A DNA stretch of 64,000 nucleotides from Loktanella sp. (GTDB lineage: Bacteria > Pseudomonadota > Alphaproteobacteria > Rhodobacterales > Rhodobacteraceae): positions 1-64,000 of the forward strand of contig JAGXIQ010000084.1 of NCBI GenBank assembly GCA_024635625.1, in the 5' to 3' direction. This document shows positions 21,656-31,722 of the stretch, piece by piece. Within the stretch, counting starts at the first letter, position 1. Each line of letters starts with the position of its first letter. The translations under genes and the position numbers were made by a program. The notes under the pieces were generated by a model. The model was not told the DNA's origin. It made no database searches and worked only from the letters and a program-made list of their open reading frames with translations.

Positions 21656-22441
21656 ATGATTGTCGTTGAAAATCTGGTGAAGACCTTTGGTGGTTTTCAC
21701 GCCGTGGATGGTGCAAGCCTGATGATCCGCGAAGGCTCTATCACTGGTCTTATCGGTCCCAACGGCGCTGGAAAAACCACTCTTTTCAATGTCATCGCCG
21801 GCGTCCTGCAGCCGACATCCGGGCGTGTGACGATGCAGGGCAAGGATATTACCGGCCTTCCGCCGCATGACCTTTTTCATCGCGGACTGTTGCGCACGTT
21901 TCAGATCGCCCACGAATTTCCTTCTATGACGTGTCGCGAAAATCTGATGATGGTTCCCGGTGCGCAGTCGGGGGAAAGCTTGTGGAACACTTGGTTCGGT
22001 CGCAAGCGGATTGCCGACGAGGAGCGCGCGCTACAGGCCAAAGCCGATGAAGTACTTGATTTTCTTACTGTTTCCCATCTGGCGGACAATAAGGCAGGGC
22101 AAATTTCTGGTGGACAGAAAAAGCTTTTGGAATTGGGTCGAACCATGATGGTGGACGCAAAAATCGTGTTTCTGGACGAGGTGGGTGCAGGTGTGAACCG
22201 TACCCTTCTGAATACTATTGGCGACGCAATCATTCGACTGAATAAGGAACGTAACTACACCTTCGTCGTCATCGAACACGACATGGATTTCATCGGCCGC
22301 CTGTGCGACCCGGTCATCTGCATGGCAGAAGGACGGGTTCTGGCCGAAGGCACGCTGGCCGAAATCAAGGCCAACGAGCATGTAATTGAGGCGTATTTAG
22401 GCACTGGCCTGAAAAACAAGAATCAAGTGGCTTCTGTATGA
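21656..22441 (+). CDS. livG: ABC transporter ATP-binding protein (LivG family)
   Basis: GPNGAGKTTLFNVIAGVLQPTSG; ISGGQKKLLELGRTMM; upstream in-frame TTG at 21632 possible. Confidence 0.9.
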   Translation: MIVVENLVKTFGGFHAVDGASLMIREGSITGLIGPNGAGKTTLFNVIAGVLQPTSGRVTMQGKDITGLPPHDLFHRGLLRTFQIAHEFPSMTCRENLMMVPGAQSGESLWNTWFGRKRIADEERALQAKADEVLDFLTVSHLADNKAGQISGGQKKLLELGRTMMVDAKIVFLDEVGAGVNRTLLNTIGDAIIRLNKERNYTFVVIEHDMDFIGRLCDPVICMAEGRVLAEGTLAEIKANEHVIEAYLGTGLKNKNQVASV

Positions 22442-22561
22442 TCAGTGGCCCGAGCGTGGAACAGGTAGCATCAGCAGGCTTTTTTGCACCTATGCCCTTG
22501 TGCTTGTTGACCCCCAAGGATTCTCTCATCGAGAAAAAGACCCAACAGAGAGGGCGCCGCA

Positions 22562-23386
22562 GTGTCTGACAATCCCTACCAGGACGATCGCGGCAACAAG
22601 GATCGGTCCATCACGAAGTCCGGTGGCGGCACGGCGCAGCCAGTGGCCAAAGGCGGCAAGACATCACCTGCCCCCGGCACGCCGTTCTTGATCGGTGACT
22701 CGATGACCGGCGGCTATGGCAAAGGTCCGGACATTTTGCATGGCTGCACCATCGCCGTGGAGCCCGGAGAGATCGCCGTCATCGTGGGGCCGAATGGCGC
22801 CGGGAAATCGACCGCGATGAAGGCGATGTTTGGAATGCTCGATGTGCGATCCGGCCATGTGATGCTGGACGGAGAGGATATCACCGCCCTATCGCCGCAA
22901 GACCGCGTGGTGAAGGGCATGGGATTTGTGCCGCAGACCCACAACATCTTTACGTCGATGACGGTAGAAGAAAACCTTGAAATGGGTGCCTTTATCCGTC
23001 GCGACGATTTCCGTGATACGATGGCGCAGATCTATGACCTCTTCCCGATCCTTAAGGAAAAGCGGTTGCAGCCAGCAGGAGAGTTGTCCGGTGGTCAGCG
23101 CCAGCAGGTCGCCGTCGGCCGTGCGCTTATGACAAAGCCGAAGGTGTTGATGCTCGACGAGCCGACCGCCGGGGTCAGCCCCATCGTGATGGACGAGCTT
23201 TTCGATCGCATCATAGAGGTCGCCCGTACAGGTATACCAATCCTGATGGTGGAACAAAACGCGCGGCAAGCACTTGAAATTGCTGATAAAGCATATGTGC
23301 TCGTGCAAGGTGCTAACGCCCATACCGGAACCGGCAAGGAACTGCTGGCTAACCCGGATGTACGCCGCAGCTTTTTGGGCGGATGA
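22562..23386 (+). CDS. livF: ABC transporter ATP-binding protein (LivF family), with N-terminal extension
   Basis: VGPNGAGKSTAMKAMFGML; ELSGGQRQQVAVGRALM; LMVEQNARQALEIADKAYVL. Confidence 0.9.
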   Translation: MSDNPYQDDRGNKDRSITKSGGGTAQPVAKGGKTSPAPGTPFLIGDSMTGGYGKGPDILHGCTIAVEPGEIAVIVGPNGAGKSTAMKAMFGMLDVRSGHVMLDGEDITALSPQDRVVKGMGFVPQTHNIFTSMTVEENLEMGAFIRRDDFRDTMAQIYDLFPILKEKRLQPAGELSGGQRQQVAVGRALMTKPKVLMLDEPTAGVSPIVMDELFDRIIEVARTGIPILMVEQNARQALEIADKAYVLVQGANAHTGTGKELLANPDVRRSFLGG

Positions 23387-23418
23387 CAATGACTGCAATG
23401 ACTTACGGGGACCACTGA

Positions 23419-24429
23419 ATGGAATTTCTCAACGGCCTCGTGTTCCTCACGAATTTCGTCATCGTACCTGCGCTCGCCTATGGCGCTCAGTTAGCTATCG
23501 GCGCGCTGGGTGTCACGCTGGTCTATGCAATCCTGCGATTTTCAAATTTTGCACATGGCGACACGATGGCGTTCGGGACGGCTGTCACCATCAAAGTGAC
23601 GGCGGTGTTGGTGGGGATTGGGGTGACCCTTGGCCCCCTTCCGACGGCATTGCTGGCGCTGCCAGTCGGGATCGCGGCGACAGGGTTGCTCGTATTGGGG
23701 ACCGATTGGTTGGTCTACAAGTTCTACCGCGTGCAAAAGGCAAAGCCAGTAATCCTCGTTATTGTCTCGCTGGGCGTCATGTTCGTATTGAACGGCCTAA
23801 CCCGCGTTTTCATCGGTGTCCGTGACATCCAATTTGCCGACGGCGCACGGTTTGTTATCACTGTGCAGCAGTTCAAGGCAGCGACGGGTCTGGACGAGGG
23901 CCTCGCAATCCGCACGACGCAGGCCATCACAATGGTGACGGCGGCAATCACTGTGGCGGCGTTGTTCTGGTTCCTGAATAAAACCCGCACTGGCAAATCT
24001 ATGCGCGCGTTCAGCGATAACGAGGACCTTGCCCTGTTGTCCGGTATTGATCCGGACCGGGTCGTTCGGGTTACATGGTTGATCGTAGCAGCGCTGGCGA
24101 CCATCGCTGGTGTGCTTTATGGCCTAGATAAATCGTTCAAGGCTTTCACATACTTCCAACTGCTTTTACCGATTTTCGCGGCCGCCATTGTGGGTGGTAT
24201 CGGCAATCCCGTCGGTGCCATCGCCGGTGGTTTCTTGATCGCCTTCGCCGAGGTGACCGTGACGTATCCGCTGAAAAAGGTTCTGACCTACTGGCTGCCG
24301 GAAAGCATGGCACCAGAAGGGCTCGTTCAATTGCTTTCAGGCGACTACAAGTTCGCCGTCAGCTTCATGATCCTACTGATTGTGCTGCTGTTTAAACCTA
24401 CCGGCCTGTTCAAGGGGCAATCCATATGA
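23419..24429 (+). CDS. livH: Branched-chain amino acid ABC transporter permease (LivH family)
   Basis: Hydrophobic; GALGVTLVYAILRFSNFAHGD; AAAIVGGIGNPVGAIAGGFLIAFAE. Confidence 0.9.
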   Translation: MEFLNGLVFLTNFVIVPALAYGAQLAIGALGVTLVYAILRFSNFAHGDTMAFGTAVTIKVTAVLVGIGVTLGPLPTALLALPVGIAATGLLVLGTDWLVYKFYRVQKAKPVILVIVSLGVMFVLNGLTRVFIGVRDIQFADGARFVITVQQFKAATGLDEGLAIRTTQAITMVTAAITVAALFWFLNKTRTGKSMRAFSDNEDLALLSGIDPDRVVRVTWLIVAALATIAGVLYGLDKSFKAFTYFQLLLPIFAAAIVGGIGNPVGAIAGGFLIAFAEVTVTYPLKKVLTYWLPESMAPEGLVQLLSGDYKFAVSFMILLIVLLFKPTGLFKGQSI

Positions 24430-25760
24430 CCGACAGCCTTCGCACCGGCCTGTTCACGGGCTTCGTCGCCTTGTTGATCCTTGGTACCGGATTTCTGGAT
24501 AACTGGAACCTTGCGCTGGTGATCCTGAATTATGGGCTGATCTCGGCGATCATGGCACTGGGGGTGAACCTGCAATGGGGCCTCGCCGGGTTATTTAACG
24601 TAGGCGTCATGGGTTTTGTGGCGCTTGGAGGGCTCGCTTCTGTCCTGATTTCAATGCCGCCAGTGGCAGAGGCGTGGGCTGCTGGCGGTGGACGGACACT
24701 GCTTGGCTTGGCCATCGGTGCTGCTGTGATTGTAGGTCTGGTTGCCGTTTACAAGCGAATGACCAAGGGACGTGCGCGCAATATCATTCTGTTGTTGCTG
24801 ACGGTCGCAGGCTTCTTTGCCTTCCGCACTGTTTTTGACGGCGGTGTCGCAGCGATCGAGTCGGTTAATCCATCGCTGACTGGCTACTTGGGCGGTCTGA
24901 ACTTTGGCGGCGACGCTGGGCGCGACTGGTGGTGGATGCCGATCATTGCATGGCCTGTCGGTGGGTTGTTGGCTGCTGGTGCGGCTTGGGCAATCGGCAA
25001 AACGGCGCTTGGGTTGCGGTCAGACTATCTGGCCATCGCGACGCTGGGGATTGCAGAGATTATTATCGCGGTTCTGAAAAACGAAAACTGGATGTCGCGT
25101 GGCGTTCTTAACGTGACCGGCCTGCCCCGGCCTGTTCCCTACGAGACTGATTTGCAGGCTGATCCCGGCTTTCTTTCAGCGGTGCAGGACCTCGGCGTCG
25201 ATCCGACGACGGCATCTACGATCGCCGTGAAACTTGCCTATGCAGGTCTGTTCGCAGTGTTTCTAGTCGTGCTGTTGATCCTTGCGCAGCGTGCTTTGCA
25301 CAGCCCTTGGGGGCGTATGATGCGCGCAATCCGCGATAACGAGGTCGCTGCCGAGGCGATGGGTAAAGATGTGACCCGCCGCCACTTGCAGATCTTTGTC
25401 ATTGGTTCGGCCATTTGCGGTTTGGCGGGTGCGATGATGACCACGCTGGATGGTCAAATGACACCCGCAGCGTATCAGCCCTTGCGGTTTACCTTTCTCG
25501 TATGGGTCATGGTCATCGTTGGCGGATCCGGCAACAATATTGGTGCGGTACTGGGTGGCCTGCTGATCTGGTGGCTATGGGTGGCCGTTGGCGAATATGG
25601 ACCTGACCTGATGATATGGGCAACCTCTGGACTGCATGCGGACAGCGCGTTGAAAGCCAGCCTCATCGATTCTGCACCCCAGATGCGGTTCCTTGTAATG
25701 GGCACCGTGCTGCTGCTGATCCTGCGGTTTAGTCCGCGCGGGATACTGCCTGAAAAATAG
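24426..25760 (+). CDS. livM: Branched-chain amino acid ABC transporter permease (LivM family)
   Basis: [23 protein letters not shown]-like core; [42 protein letters not shown]; overlaps livH by 4 nt. Confidence 0.9.
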   Translation: MTDSLRTGLFTGFVALLILGTGFLDNWNLALVILNYGLISAIMALGVNLQWGLAGLFNVGVMGFVALGGLASVLISMPPVAEAWAAGGGRTLLGLAIGAAVIVGLVAVYKRMTKGRARNIILLLLTVAGFFAFRTVFDGGVAAIESVNPSLTGYLGGLNFGGDAGRDWWWMPIIAWPVGGLLAAGAAWAIGKTALGLRSDYLAIATLGIAEIIIAVLKNENWMSRGVLNVTGLPRPVPYETDLQADPGFLSAVQDLGVDPTTASTIAVKLAYAGLFAVFLVVLLILAQRALHSPWGRMMRAIRDNEVAAEAMGKDVTRRHLQIFVIGSAICGLAGAMMTTLDGQMTPAAYQPLRFTFLVWVMVIVGGSGNNIGAVLGGLLIWWLWVAVGEYGPDLMIWATSGLHADSALKASLIDSAPQMRFLVMGTVLLLILRFSPRGILPEK

Positions 25761-25840
25761 GTACAAAGCCCGTATCGCCTTGCGTTTCAACGTGTCGCGC
25801 CTATGACGGAACCGACCGGTTTCGGAAGAGGAGCGACACG

Positions 25841-26506
25841 ATGAATATGGCCAGCACCTTCATCAAGCCGATGCACCCAGAGGGTCGCCGCTTTGTCGCG
25901 ATCTTTGCTGCAATCACATTAGTCTTGTTCTTGATATGGGATCCGCTGGGGTGGTTGGGCGTCCTGCTGACCGTCTGGTGCTACTACTTTTTCCGCGACC
26001 CAGAACGTGTGACGCCACAGCGCCCCGACCTTGTCATCAGCCCGGCTGACGGGATCGTGTCGCTGATCGAACTCACGGTGCCCCCAGTAGAACTGGGCAT
26101 GTCCGATGTGCCCCTGACCCGTGTCAGCGTGTTCATGAACGTGTTTAACTGCCATGTGAACCGCGCGCCCGTTGGCGGCACAGTGAAGGCGATTGCATAT
26201 CGTCCGGGTAAATTCTTTAACGCTTCGCTCGACAAAGCCAGCGTGGATAACGAGCGTAATTCGCTGCGTATCACGATGGCCGATGGTCGCGACATTGCTG
26301 TGGTACAGATTGCGGGCCTCGTCGCGCGGCGCATTGTATGCTTTGTCAAACCTGACGCGACACTTGCCGCTGGCGAACGATTTGGTCTGATCCGGTTCGG
26401 ATCTCGGCTTGATGTTTATTTGCCTGAAGGCGTCGTGCCACTGGTTGATATCGGTCAGACCATGGTGGCCGGAGAGACGATCATCGCTCATCTGACGGAG
26501 TCCTGA
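25841..26506 (+). CDS. psd: Phosphatidylserine decarboxylase (short alphaproteobacterial type)
   Basis: [53 protein letters not shown] pyruvoyl-site region. Confidence 0.94.
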   Translation: MNMASTFIKPMHPEGRRFVAIFAAITLVLFLIWDPLGWLGVLLTVWCYYFFRDPERVTPQRPDLVISPADGIVSLIELTVPPVELGMSDVPLTRVSVFMNVFNCHVNRAPVGGTVKAIAYRPGKFFNASLDKASVDNERNSLRITMADGRDIAVVQIAGLVARRIVCFVKPDATLAAGERFGLIRFGSRLDVYLPEGVVPLVDIGQTMVAGETIIAHLTES

Positions 26507-26510
26507 CTCC

Positions 26511-27248
26511 ATGGGTCGCACCTCGCGTCGTGATATACCGCTGCTGCAGTTGCTGCCGAACGCCCTGACGATGACGGCTATCGGCGCCGGTCTGTCCGCC
26601 ATTCGTGCGGCAGTGGAGCATGACTTTAAGACAGCCGCCCTGTTGATCCTGCTGGCCGCCTTATTGGACGGTGTCGATGGACGCGTGGCGCGGATGTTAG
26701 GTAGCCATTCCAAGGTCGGGGCAGAGCTGGACAGCCTTGCAGATTTTGTGAACTTTGGGGTGGCAGCACCTTTGATGCTGTATTTCTGGGCCTTGCAGGA
26801 TTATCGTAAAATCGGCTGGATTGCGGTACTGATCTTTGCGGTTTGCTGCGTATTGCGCCTTGCACGATTCAATGTTGACGCCAAATCTGATCAACCGACC
26901 GCAGCGTCGGCCTATTTCACGGGCGTCCCCTCGCCGGCTGGGGCCATGTTGCTTTTGTTGCCGATGTTCATGTCCTTTGCCTTCGCCAACGCTGCTGTGC
27001 TTCCAGATCCATTGCTTTGTATTTACACCACCGTTGTCGGACTGCTGATGATCAGCACCATTCCAACGTGGTCGTTCAAGACCACGCGGATTGCCCCCGG
27101 CAATGTGCGCTATTTTCTTTTGGGCGTCGTTGTACTGGCCGCTGCCGTGCTGACATACCCTTGGATTACGCTTGTCGCACTTTGCATGGCCTACATTTGC
27201 GCCGTCATCTGGGGCTTTTTCCTATGGCGTAAGCGGATGCGGGGCTAA
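26511..27248 (+). CDS. pssA: CDP-diacylglycerol--serine O-phosphatidyltransferase
   Basis: LDGVDGRVARMLGSHSKVGAELDSLADFVNFG CDP-alcohol phosphatidyltransferase motif; follows psd. Confidence 0.93.
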   Translation: MGRTSRRDIPLLQLLPNALTMTAIGAGLSAIRAAVEHDFKTAALLILLAALLDGVDGRVARMLGSHSKVGAELDSLADFVNFGVAAPLMLYFWALQDYRKIGWIAVLIFAVCCVLRLARFNVDAKSDQPTAASAYFTGVPSPAGAMLLLLPMFMSFAFANAAVLPDPLLCIYTTVVGLLMISTIPTWSFKTTRIAPGNVRYFLLGVVVLAAAVLTYPWITLVALCMAYICAVIWGFFLWRKRMRG

Positions 27249-27265
27249 CCCGGGAATGGATTTTC

Positions 27266-27886
27266 ATGGAACTGTCTGCTGTTGAAAAAACCTACGCCCG
27301 CTGGGCACCGGTCTATGATCACACTTTTGGGGCATTGACCCGGAACGGGCGTAATTGTGCGGTCAGCCATATTACCGAACGCGGCGGCAGTGTATTAGAA
27401 GTCGGTGTCGGTACTGGGCTGGCCCTACCATTGTATGATGACCGGGTCGCCGTAACGGGTATCGATTTCAGTCAGGACATGTTGGCTAAGGCCCGCAAGC
27501 GGGTGGCAGAGCATTACCTGTCCCACGTCAAGGACCTCCGGCAGATGGATGCGCGCGCCCTCGACTTTCCTGATGATCATTTTGACACCATCGCGGCTAT
27601 GCACGTCCTGTCTGTCGTACCAGAGCCGGAACGCGTCATGGCAGAGATCGCCCGCGTCTGCAGACCGGGTGGGCAGGTTGTCATTGCCAATCACTTTCAG
27701 CGCGATGAAGGATTTCTTGCCCGGATCGAACGGCTTTTCGCGCCTTTGGAAAACCTGCTTGGCTGGCACTCTGACTTTCCGATGCAGACTGTGCTGTCGG
27801 ACAGTCGGCTTTCGCCTGTCATCGAACGCAGTTTGCCGCCCCTTGGCATGATGACCTTTCTTGTACTGCAAAAGGCAGAGAGCTAA
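27266..27886 (+). CDS. pmtA: Phosphatidylethanolamine N-methyltransferase (PmtA-like SAM methyltransferase)
   Basis: YARWAPVYDHTFG; VLEVGVGTGLALPLY SAM motif I; downstream of psd-pssA. Confidence 0.82.
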   Translation: MELSAVEKTYARWAPVYDHTFGALTRNGRNCAVSHITERGGSVLEVGVGTGLALPLYDDRVAVTGIDFSQDMLAKARKRVAEHYLSHVKDLRQMDARALDFPDDHFDTIAAMHVLSVVPEPERVMAEIARVCRPGGQVVIANHFQRDEGFLARIERLFAPLENLLGWHSDFPMQTVLSDSRLSPVIERSLPPLGMMTFLVLQKAES

Positions 27887-27914
27887 CCCCTTGCCACCGC
27901 CGCCCTTGACGCCT

Positions 27915-28255
27915 ATCTGTAGGATGTCCTTTGGGACTATGGACATAAACGCGCTCGTAATACGCGGATCGGACCCGGGGGCGGTACCCGGCGTCTCCAC
28001 CAACACTCTGGTCATTTGCCAGCGATGGGGACGAAATAGGATCGACGAACGTCTAAAGGGGTATTGCTTTGGCCCGGTGAGTTACCACCGTTATCGGTAC
28101 AAAAAAGCTAGTTGCAAATGACAACAAAGCACCGATGGCCCTCGCAGCGTAAGCTGTGCGGAATATCGAACCTTAAGTCCTTAGGTTTTGCGACCTAAGG
28201 CGGGGTCCGCAGGTACCTGGCAACAGAAACCTGCACCTACCCCCCTTATTTTGCC
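27915..28255 (+). ncRNA. ssrA: Two-piece (circularly permuted) transfer-messenger RNA, acceptor piece then coding piece
   Basis: Encoded CCA end CGTCTCC-A-CCA (27992-28002), then 24-nt spacer, then GGGGACG (28027-28033), which pairs as a 7-bp acceptor stem with G3-U70; GGATCGACG core; T stem CCGGG/CCCGG; tag GCA AAT GAC AAC AAA GCA CCG ATG GCC CTC GCA GCG TAA = ANDNKAPMALAA* (28114-28152). Outer ends approximate. Confidence 0.92.
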
Positions 28256-28324
28256 ACTTCGCCAGATCGTGACGCCGCACTAGCGTGGCTTCTGTTGAAA
28301 AGTGTCATGGATAAGGAAATTACG

Positions 28325-29062
28325 ATGCGCTGGGTGCTTCCTCTGATTATTTTGGCTGGACCTTTGGCGGTGCAGGACGCGCAGCCCAAGCTGGGGCCGA
28401 ACGCCGTGCCGATTACGGCTGATAATACCTCTATTCGTAGCCAAGATGCGCTGGATTACTGGGCCTTCGCATCCTTCGTGAAGCCGCAATTCACGACCTC
28501 TGCTTGTTTCATCGCGACAGTGACCGCGGCACTGAACGGGTTGAATGGCCTTGCCCCCCACGCCGAAGACACCGTGATGACGCAGCAAGCCCTGCTAGAA
28601 CTGACGGATAACGCCGATTGGGCAGGTCTGTCCGCCGAAGGCGGCGATGGCGTGACCTTCCAGCAGCTCGTTGATTTCACCAAACTGGCCCTTGCAGCCG
28701 ATGGCATGGCAAAGCGTAGTGTGACCGTGCTGCACCCGACCGAGGCAACCGATGCCGCGATGAAAGACGTCCGGGCGATGTTAGCCGCTAACGAGGCCAG
28801 CGCAGACAACGCTGTGATGTTGTATTTCAATCAGGGTGTTGTCACGGGCGACTGGGATGGACCGCATATCTCTTTGATTGGGGCATATGATGCTGAAAAG
28901 GATAATGTGCTGATCCTCGAGGTCGATCAGGAGTGGTATATCCCCTATTGGACGCCCGTCTCTGTGCTGATGGAGGCTATGGTAAAGCCCACGTCGGCAG
29001 AGCATGGCCCGCTAGAGGGCGAGACCGGCGGCCTTGTGATGATCGACGCCATAGCGGGATGA
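28325..29062 (+). CDS. Phytochelatin synthase-like (peptidase C83 family) protein with signal peptide
   Basis: Candidate Cys/His/Asp triad: FTTSACFIATVTAALNG, DWDGPHISLIGAYDAEKDNVLILEVDQEWYIPYW; N-term MRWVLPLIILAGPLAV resembles a signal peptide; start could be 28307. Confidence 0.7.
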   Translation: MRWVLPLIILAGPLAVQDAQPKLGPNAVPITADNTSIRSQDALDYWAFASFVKPQFTTSACFIATVTAALNGLNGLAPHAEDTVMTQQALLELTDNADWAGLSAEGGDGVTFQQLVDFTKLALAADGMAKRSVTVLHPTEATDAAMKDVRAMLAANEASADNAVMLYFNQGVVTGDWDGPHISLIGAYDAEKDNVLILEVDQEWYIPYWTPVSVLMEAMVKPTSAEHGPLEGETGGLVMIDAIAG

Positions 29063-29090
29063 TTGACGAAGGGGGCCCGCGCCGTGCAGC

Positions 29091-29747
29091 ATGGGCCTCA
29101 TGATCCTGCGATTGATTGCCAGTCTGTCCCTGTTGCCACTGCACCTTGCCGCCTGCGATACGGCGTTATTGCTGACAATAGATGTATCGAACTCTGTTGA
29201 TCAGGCCGAATATCGTTTGCAGGTTGATGGATTAGCTGACGCACTCACCGATCCGAATATCGTTGATGCGCTGATTCGTGGGCAAAGTGCGGTGGCGGTG
29301 GTGCAATGGGCGGGCTTTGATCGCCAACAACTTGTCTTGCCATGGACGCGTATACGCACGGCGCTGGACGTCGCGGCCCTGTCAGAAGCCGCAGCACTGA
29401 TGCCGCGCGCTTACACGCTTTCCGGTACGGCCCCGGCAGAAGCTATCTTGTTTTCGGTGTCGAACTTTGCGCCCGTAAGCGACTGCAAGCGCCGGGTGAT
29501 CGACATCTCTGGTGATGGGACGCCCAATAGCGGCGGTGACGTCAGCGCGGCGCGCCGTCAGGCAGAACGCGACGGTATCACGATCAATGCGATAGCCATT
29601 GAATCCATGGGTCTTGCGATCACGAATTTCTACAAGCGTCATGTCATCACGCGTGGCGGGTTCGTGGTCACCGCCCGCACGCACCGCGACTATCCGCGCG
29701 CGATCAGGGCAAAGATCATTCGGGAACTGGCGCAGCCCATTGGCTGA
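29091..29747 (+). CDS. DUF1194 (VWA-like) domain-containing secreted protein
   Basis: ACDTALLLTIDVSNSVDQAEYRLQVDGLADAL; RRVIDISGDGTPNSGGDVSAARRQAERDGITINAIAI; signal peptide. Confidence 0.85.
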   Translation: MGLMILRLIASLSLLPLHLAACDTALLLTIDVSNSVDQAEYRLQVDGLADALTDPNIVDALIRGQSAVAVVQWAGFDRQQLVLPWTRIRTALDVAALSEAAALMPRAYTLSGTAPAEAILFSVSNFAPVSDCKRRVIDISGDGTPNSGGDVSAARRQAERDGITINAIAIESMGLAITNFYKRHVITRGGFVVTARTHRDYPRAIRAKIIRELAQPIG

Positions 29748-29815
29748 CCGGATGCCCTTTCATCCCGCCGCAATTTGGGTATGGTGGGGACCAACTGCCA
29801 CAAGGAAGATCCGTC

Positions 29816-30292
29816 ATGTCGCGAACTATCGACTATGGAAACCTCATGCACCGCGCTATGCGGAGTCTGATCCAGAACGTCTTGACCGACATTCAAAAGA
29901 CCGGACAACTGCCCGGTTCGCATCATTTTTTTATTACGTTCGATACACAGCATCCGGACGTTGAAATCGCCGACTGGCTGTCTGACCGCTATCCGGGAGA
30001 GATGACGATCGTCATACAGCACTGGTTCGATAACCTTGAAGTCACTGACGAAGGGTTTTCGATCACGCTGAATTTTGGCAATGCGCCAGAGCCGCTGTAT
30101 ATCCCCTATGACGCGATCAAGACATTTGTCGACCCATCCGTCGAATTCGGCCTGCGGTTCGAAACCCAGCCCGAATCTGATGATGAAGACGATGACGCCG
30201 AGGCGCCGATGGACGAAATGGTCGAGCCTGATGACGCCGAAGCGCCTCGTAAAGAGGCAGAGGTCGTCAGCCTTGATAAATTCCGCAAATAA
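29816..30292 (+). CDS. sspB: SspB family protein (ClpXP adaptor, alphaproteobacterial type)
   Basis: [70 protein letters not shown]; acidic linker and C-term SLDKFRK. Confidence 0.92.
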   Translation: MSRTIDYGNLMHRAMRSLIQNVLTDIQKTGQLPGSHHFFITFDTQHPDVEIADWLSDRYPGEMTIVIQHWFDNLEVTDEGFSITLNFGNAPEPLYIPYDAIKTFVDPSVEFGLRFETQPESDDEDDDAEAPMDEMVEPDDAEAPRKEAEVVSLDKFRK

Positions 30293-30330
30293 GCGGACGA
30301 CACCTAAAAATAACAAGCCGGGACAGACAC

Positions 30331-31722
30331 ATGACCGACCAACGCAGCGAATCCGACAGCTTCGGACCCATCGACGTGACAGCAGATCGCTATTGGGGCG
30401 CACAGACCCAGCGCAGCTTGCAGAACTTTCCAATTGGCTGGGAAAAGCAGCCGGTTGCCATCGTGCGCGGTCTTGGGGTGATCAAGCAGGCCTGTGCGAC
30501 AGCCAACATGGCGCGCGGTAAGCTGGATGCTCGCGTCGGTGACGCCATCATCGCCGCTGCGAAAGAGGTTGTGGCCGGAGATCTTGACGATCATTTCCCA
30601 CTTGTCGTCTGGCAAACTGGGTCCGGAACCCAGTCGAATATGAACGCAAACGAGGTAATCTCTAACCGCGCGATCGAAATGCTGGGCGGTACCATTGGGT
30701 CCAAAGATCCGGTCCACCCTAACGATCATGTTAATATGGGGCAGTCGTCCAACGACACGTTCCCAACGGCCATGCATATCGCTGTTGCGCGCACCGCGCA
30801 CGATGTGACGATCCCCGGTCTGGAGCATTTGCGCGCTGCGTTGCAGGCAAAAGTCGAAGAATTTGACGATATCATCAAGATCGGCCGCACCCACACGATG
30901 GATGCCACGCCGCTGACTTTGGGACAGGAATTTTCTGGGTACACTCATCAGGTTGCCATGGGTCTGCGCCGTATCAAGGCGGCCCTGCCCGCGATCTACG
31001 AACTGGCCCAAGGCGGCACCGCCGTCGGCACAGGCCTTAACACGCCTGTAGGCTGGGGAGAGACCGTCGCGAAGGAAATCGCCGATATTACCGGCCTGCC
31101 CTTCGTCACCGCACCGAACAAGTTCGAGGCACTGGCTGCTCATGATGGTCTGGTAGAGATATCTGGTGCATTGAAAGTCATCGCTGGTTCCCTTTACAAG
31201 ATCGCCTGCGATATCCGCATGCTAGCCTCTGGCCCGCGTTGTGGTTTGGGCGAATTGATCCTGCCTGAAAACGAACCCGGTTCGTCCATTATGCCGGGGA
31301 AAGTGAACCCGACGCAGGTCGAAGCGATCACACAGGTCTGCGCCCATGTGATGGGTAATGATGCCGCCGTTGGCTTTGCGGGCTCTCAGGGACATTTTGA
31401 ACTGAATGTGATGAAGCCTATGATGGCCTATAACGTTCTGCAATCATTGCAGCTTTTGGGCGATTCAGCGGTTGCCTTTACCGACAATTGCGTCGTTGGC
31501 ATCAAGGCTGATCGCACCCGCATCGAAAAGCTGATGCGTGAATCGCTGATGCTGGTAACGGCCCTTGCGCCGACTATCGGCTATGACAATGCGACGACAG
31601 TCGCCAAAACGGCCCACAAAAACGGCACCACTCTGAAAGAAGAGGCGATCGCTTTGGGCTTCGTCGATGCGGAAACCTTTGATCGTGTCGTTCGTCCCGA
31701 AGACATGATCGGCCCGAAATGA
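30331..31722 (+). CDS. fumC: Class II fumarate hydratase
   Basis: [28 protein letters not shown] signature; [17 protein letters not shown]. Confidence 0.96.
   Translation: MTDQRSESDSFGPIDVTADRYWGAQTQRSLQNFPIGWEKQPVAIVRGLGVIKQACATANMARGKLDARVGDAIIAAAKEVVAGDLDDHFPLVVWQTGSGTQSNMNANEVISNRAIEMLGGTIGSKDPVHPNDHVNMGQSSNDTFPTAMHIAVARTAHDVTIPGLEHLRAALQAKVEEFDDIIKIGRTHTMDATPLTLGQEFSGYTHQVAMGLRRIKAALPAIYELAQGGTAVGTGLNTPVGWGETVAKEIADITGLPFVTAPNKFEALAAHDGLVEISGALKVIAGSLYKIACDIRMLASGPRCGLGELILPENEPGSSIMPGKVNPTQVEAITQVCAHVMGNDAAVGFAGSQGHFELNVMKPMMAYNVLQSLQLLGDSAVAFTDNCVVGIKADRTRIEKLMRESLMLVTALAPTIGYDNATTVAKTAHKNGTTLKEEAIALGFVDAETFDRVVRPEDMIGPK

Noticed and set aside
25919-26713. 264 aa minus-strand ORF opposite psd/pssA
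   Set aside because: Antisense shadow ORF
27861-28121. 86 aa plus-strand ORF after pmtA
   Set aside because: Spans the acceptor piece, spacer and most of the coding region of the tmRNA; not protein coding
29690-30433. 247 aa minus-strand ORF opposite sspB
   Set aside because: Antisense to a confident sspB gene; no recognisable domain
30304-31143. 279 aa minus-strand ORF opposite fumC
   Set aside because: Antisense shadow ORF; fumC is unambiguous
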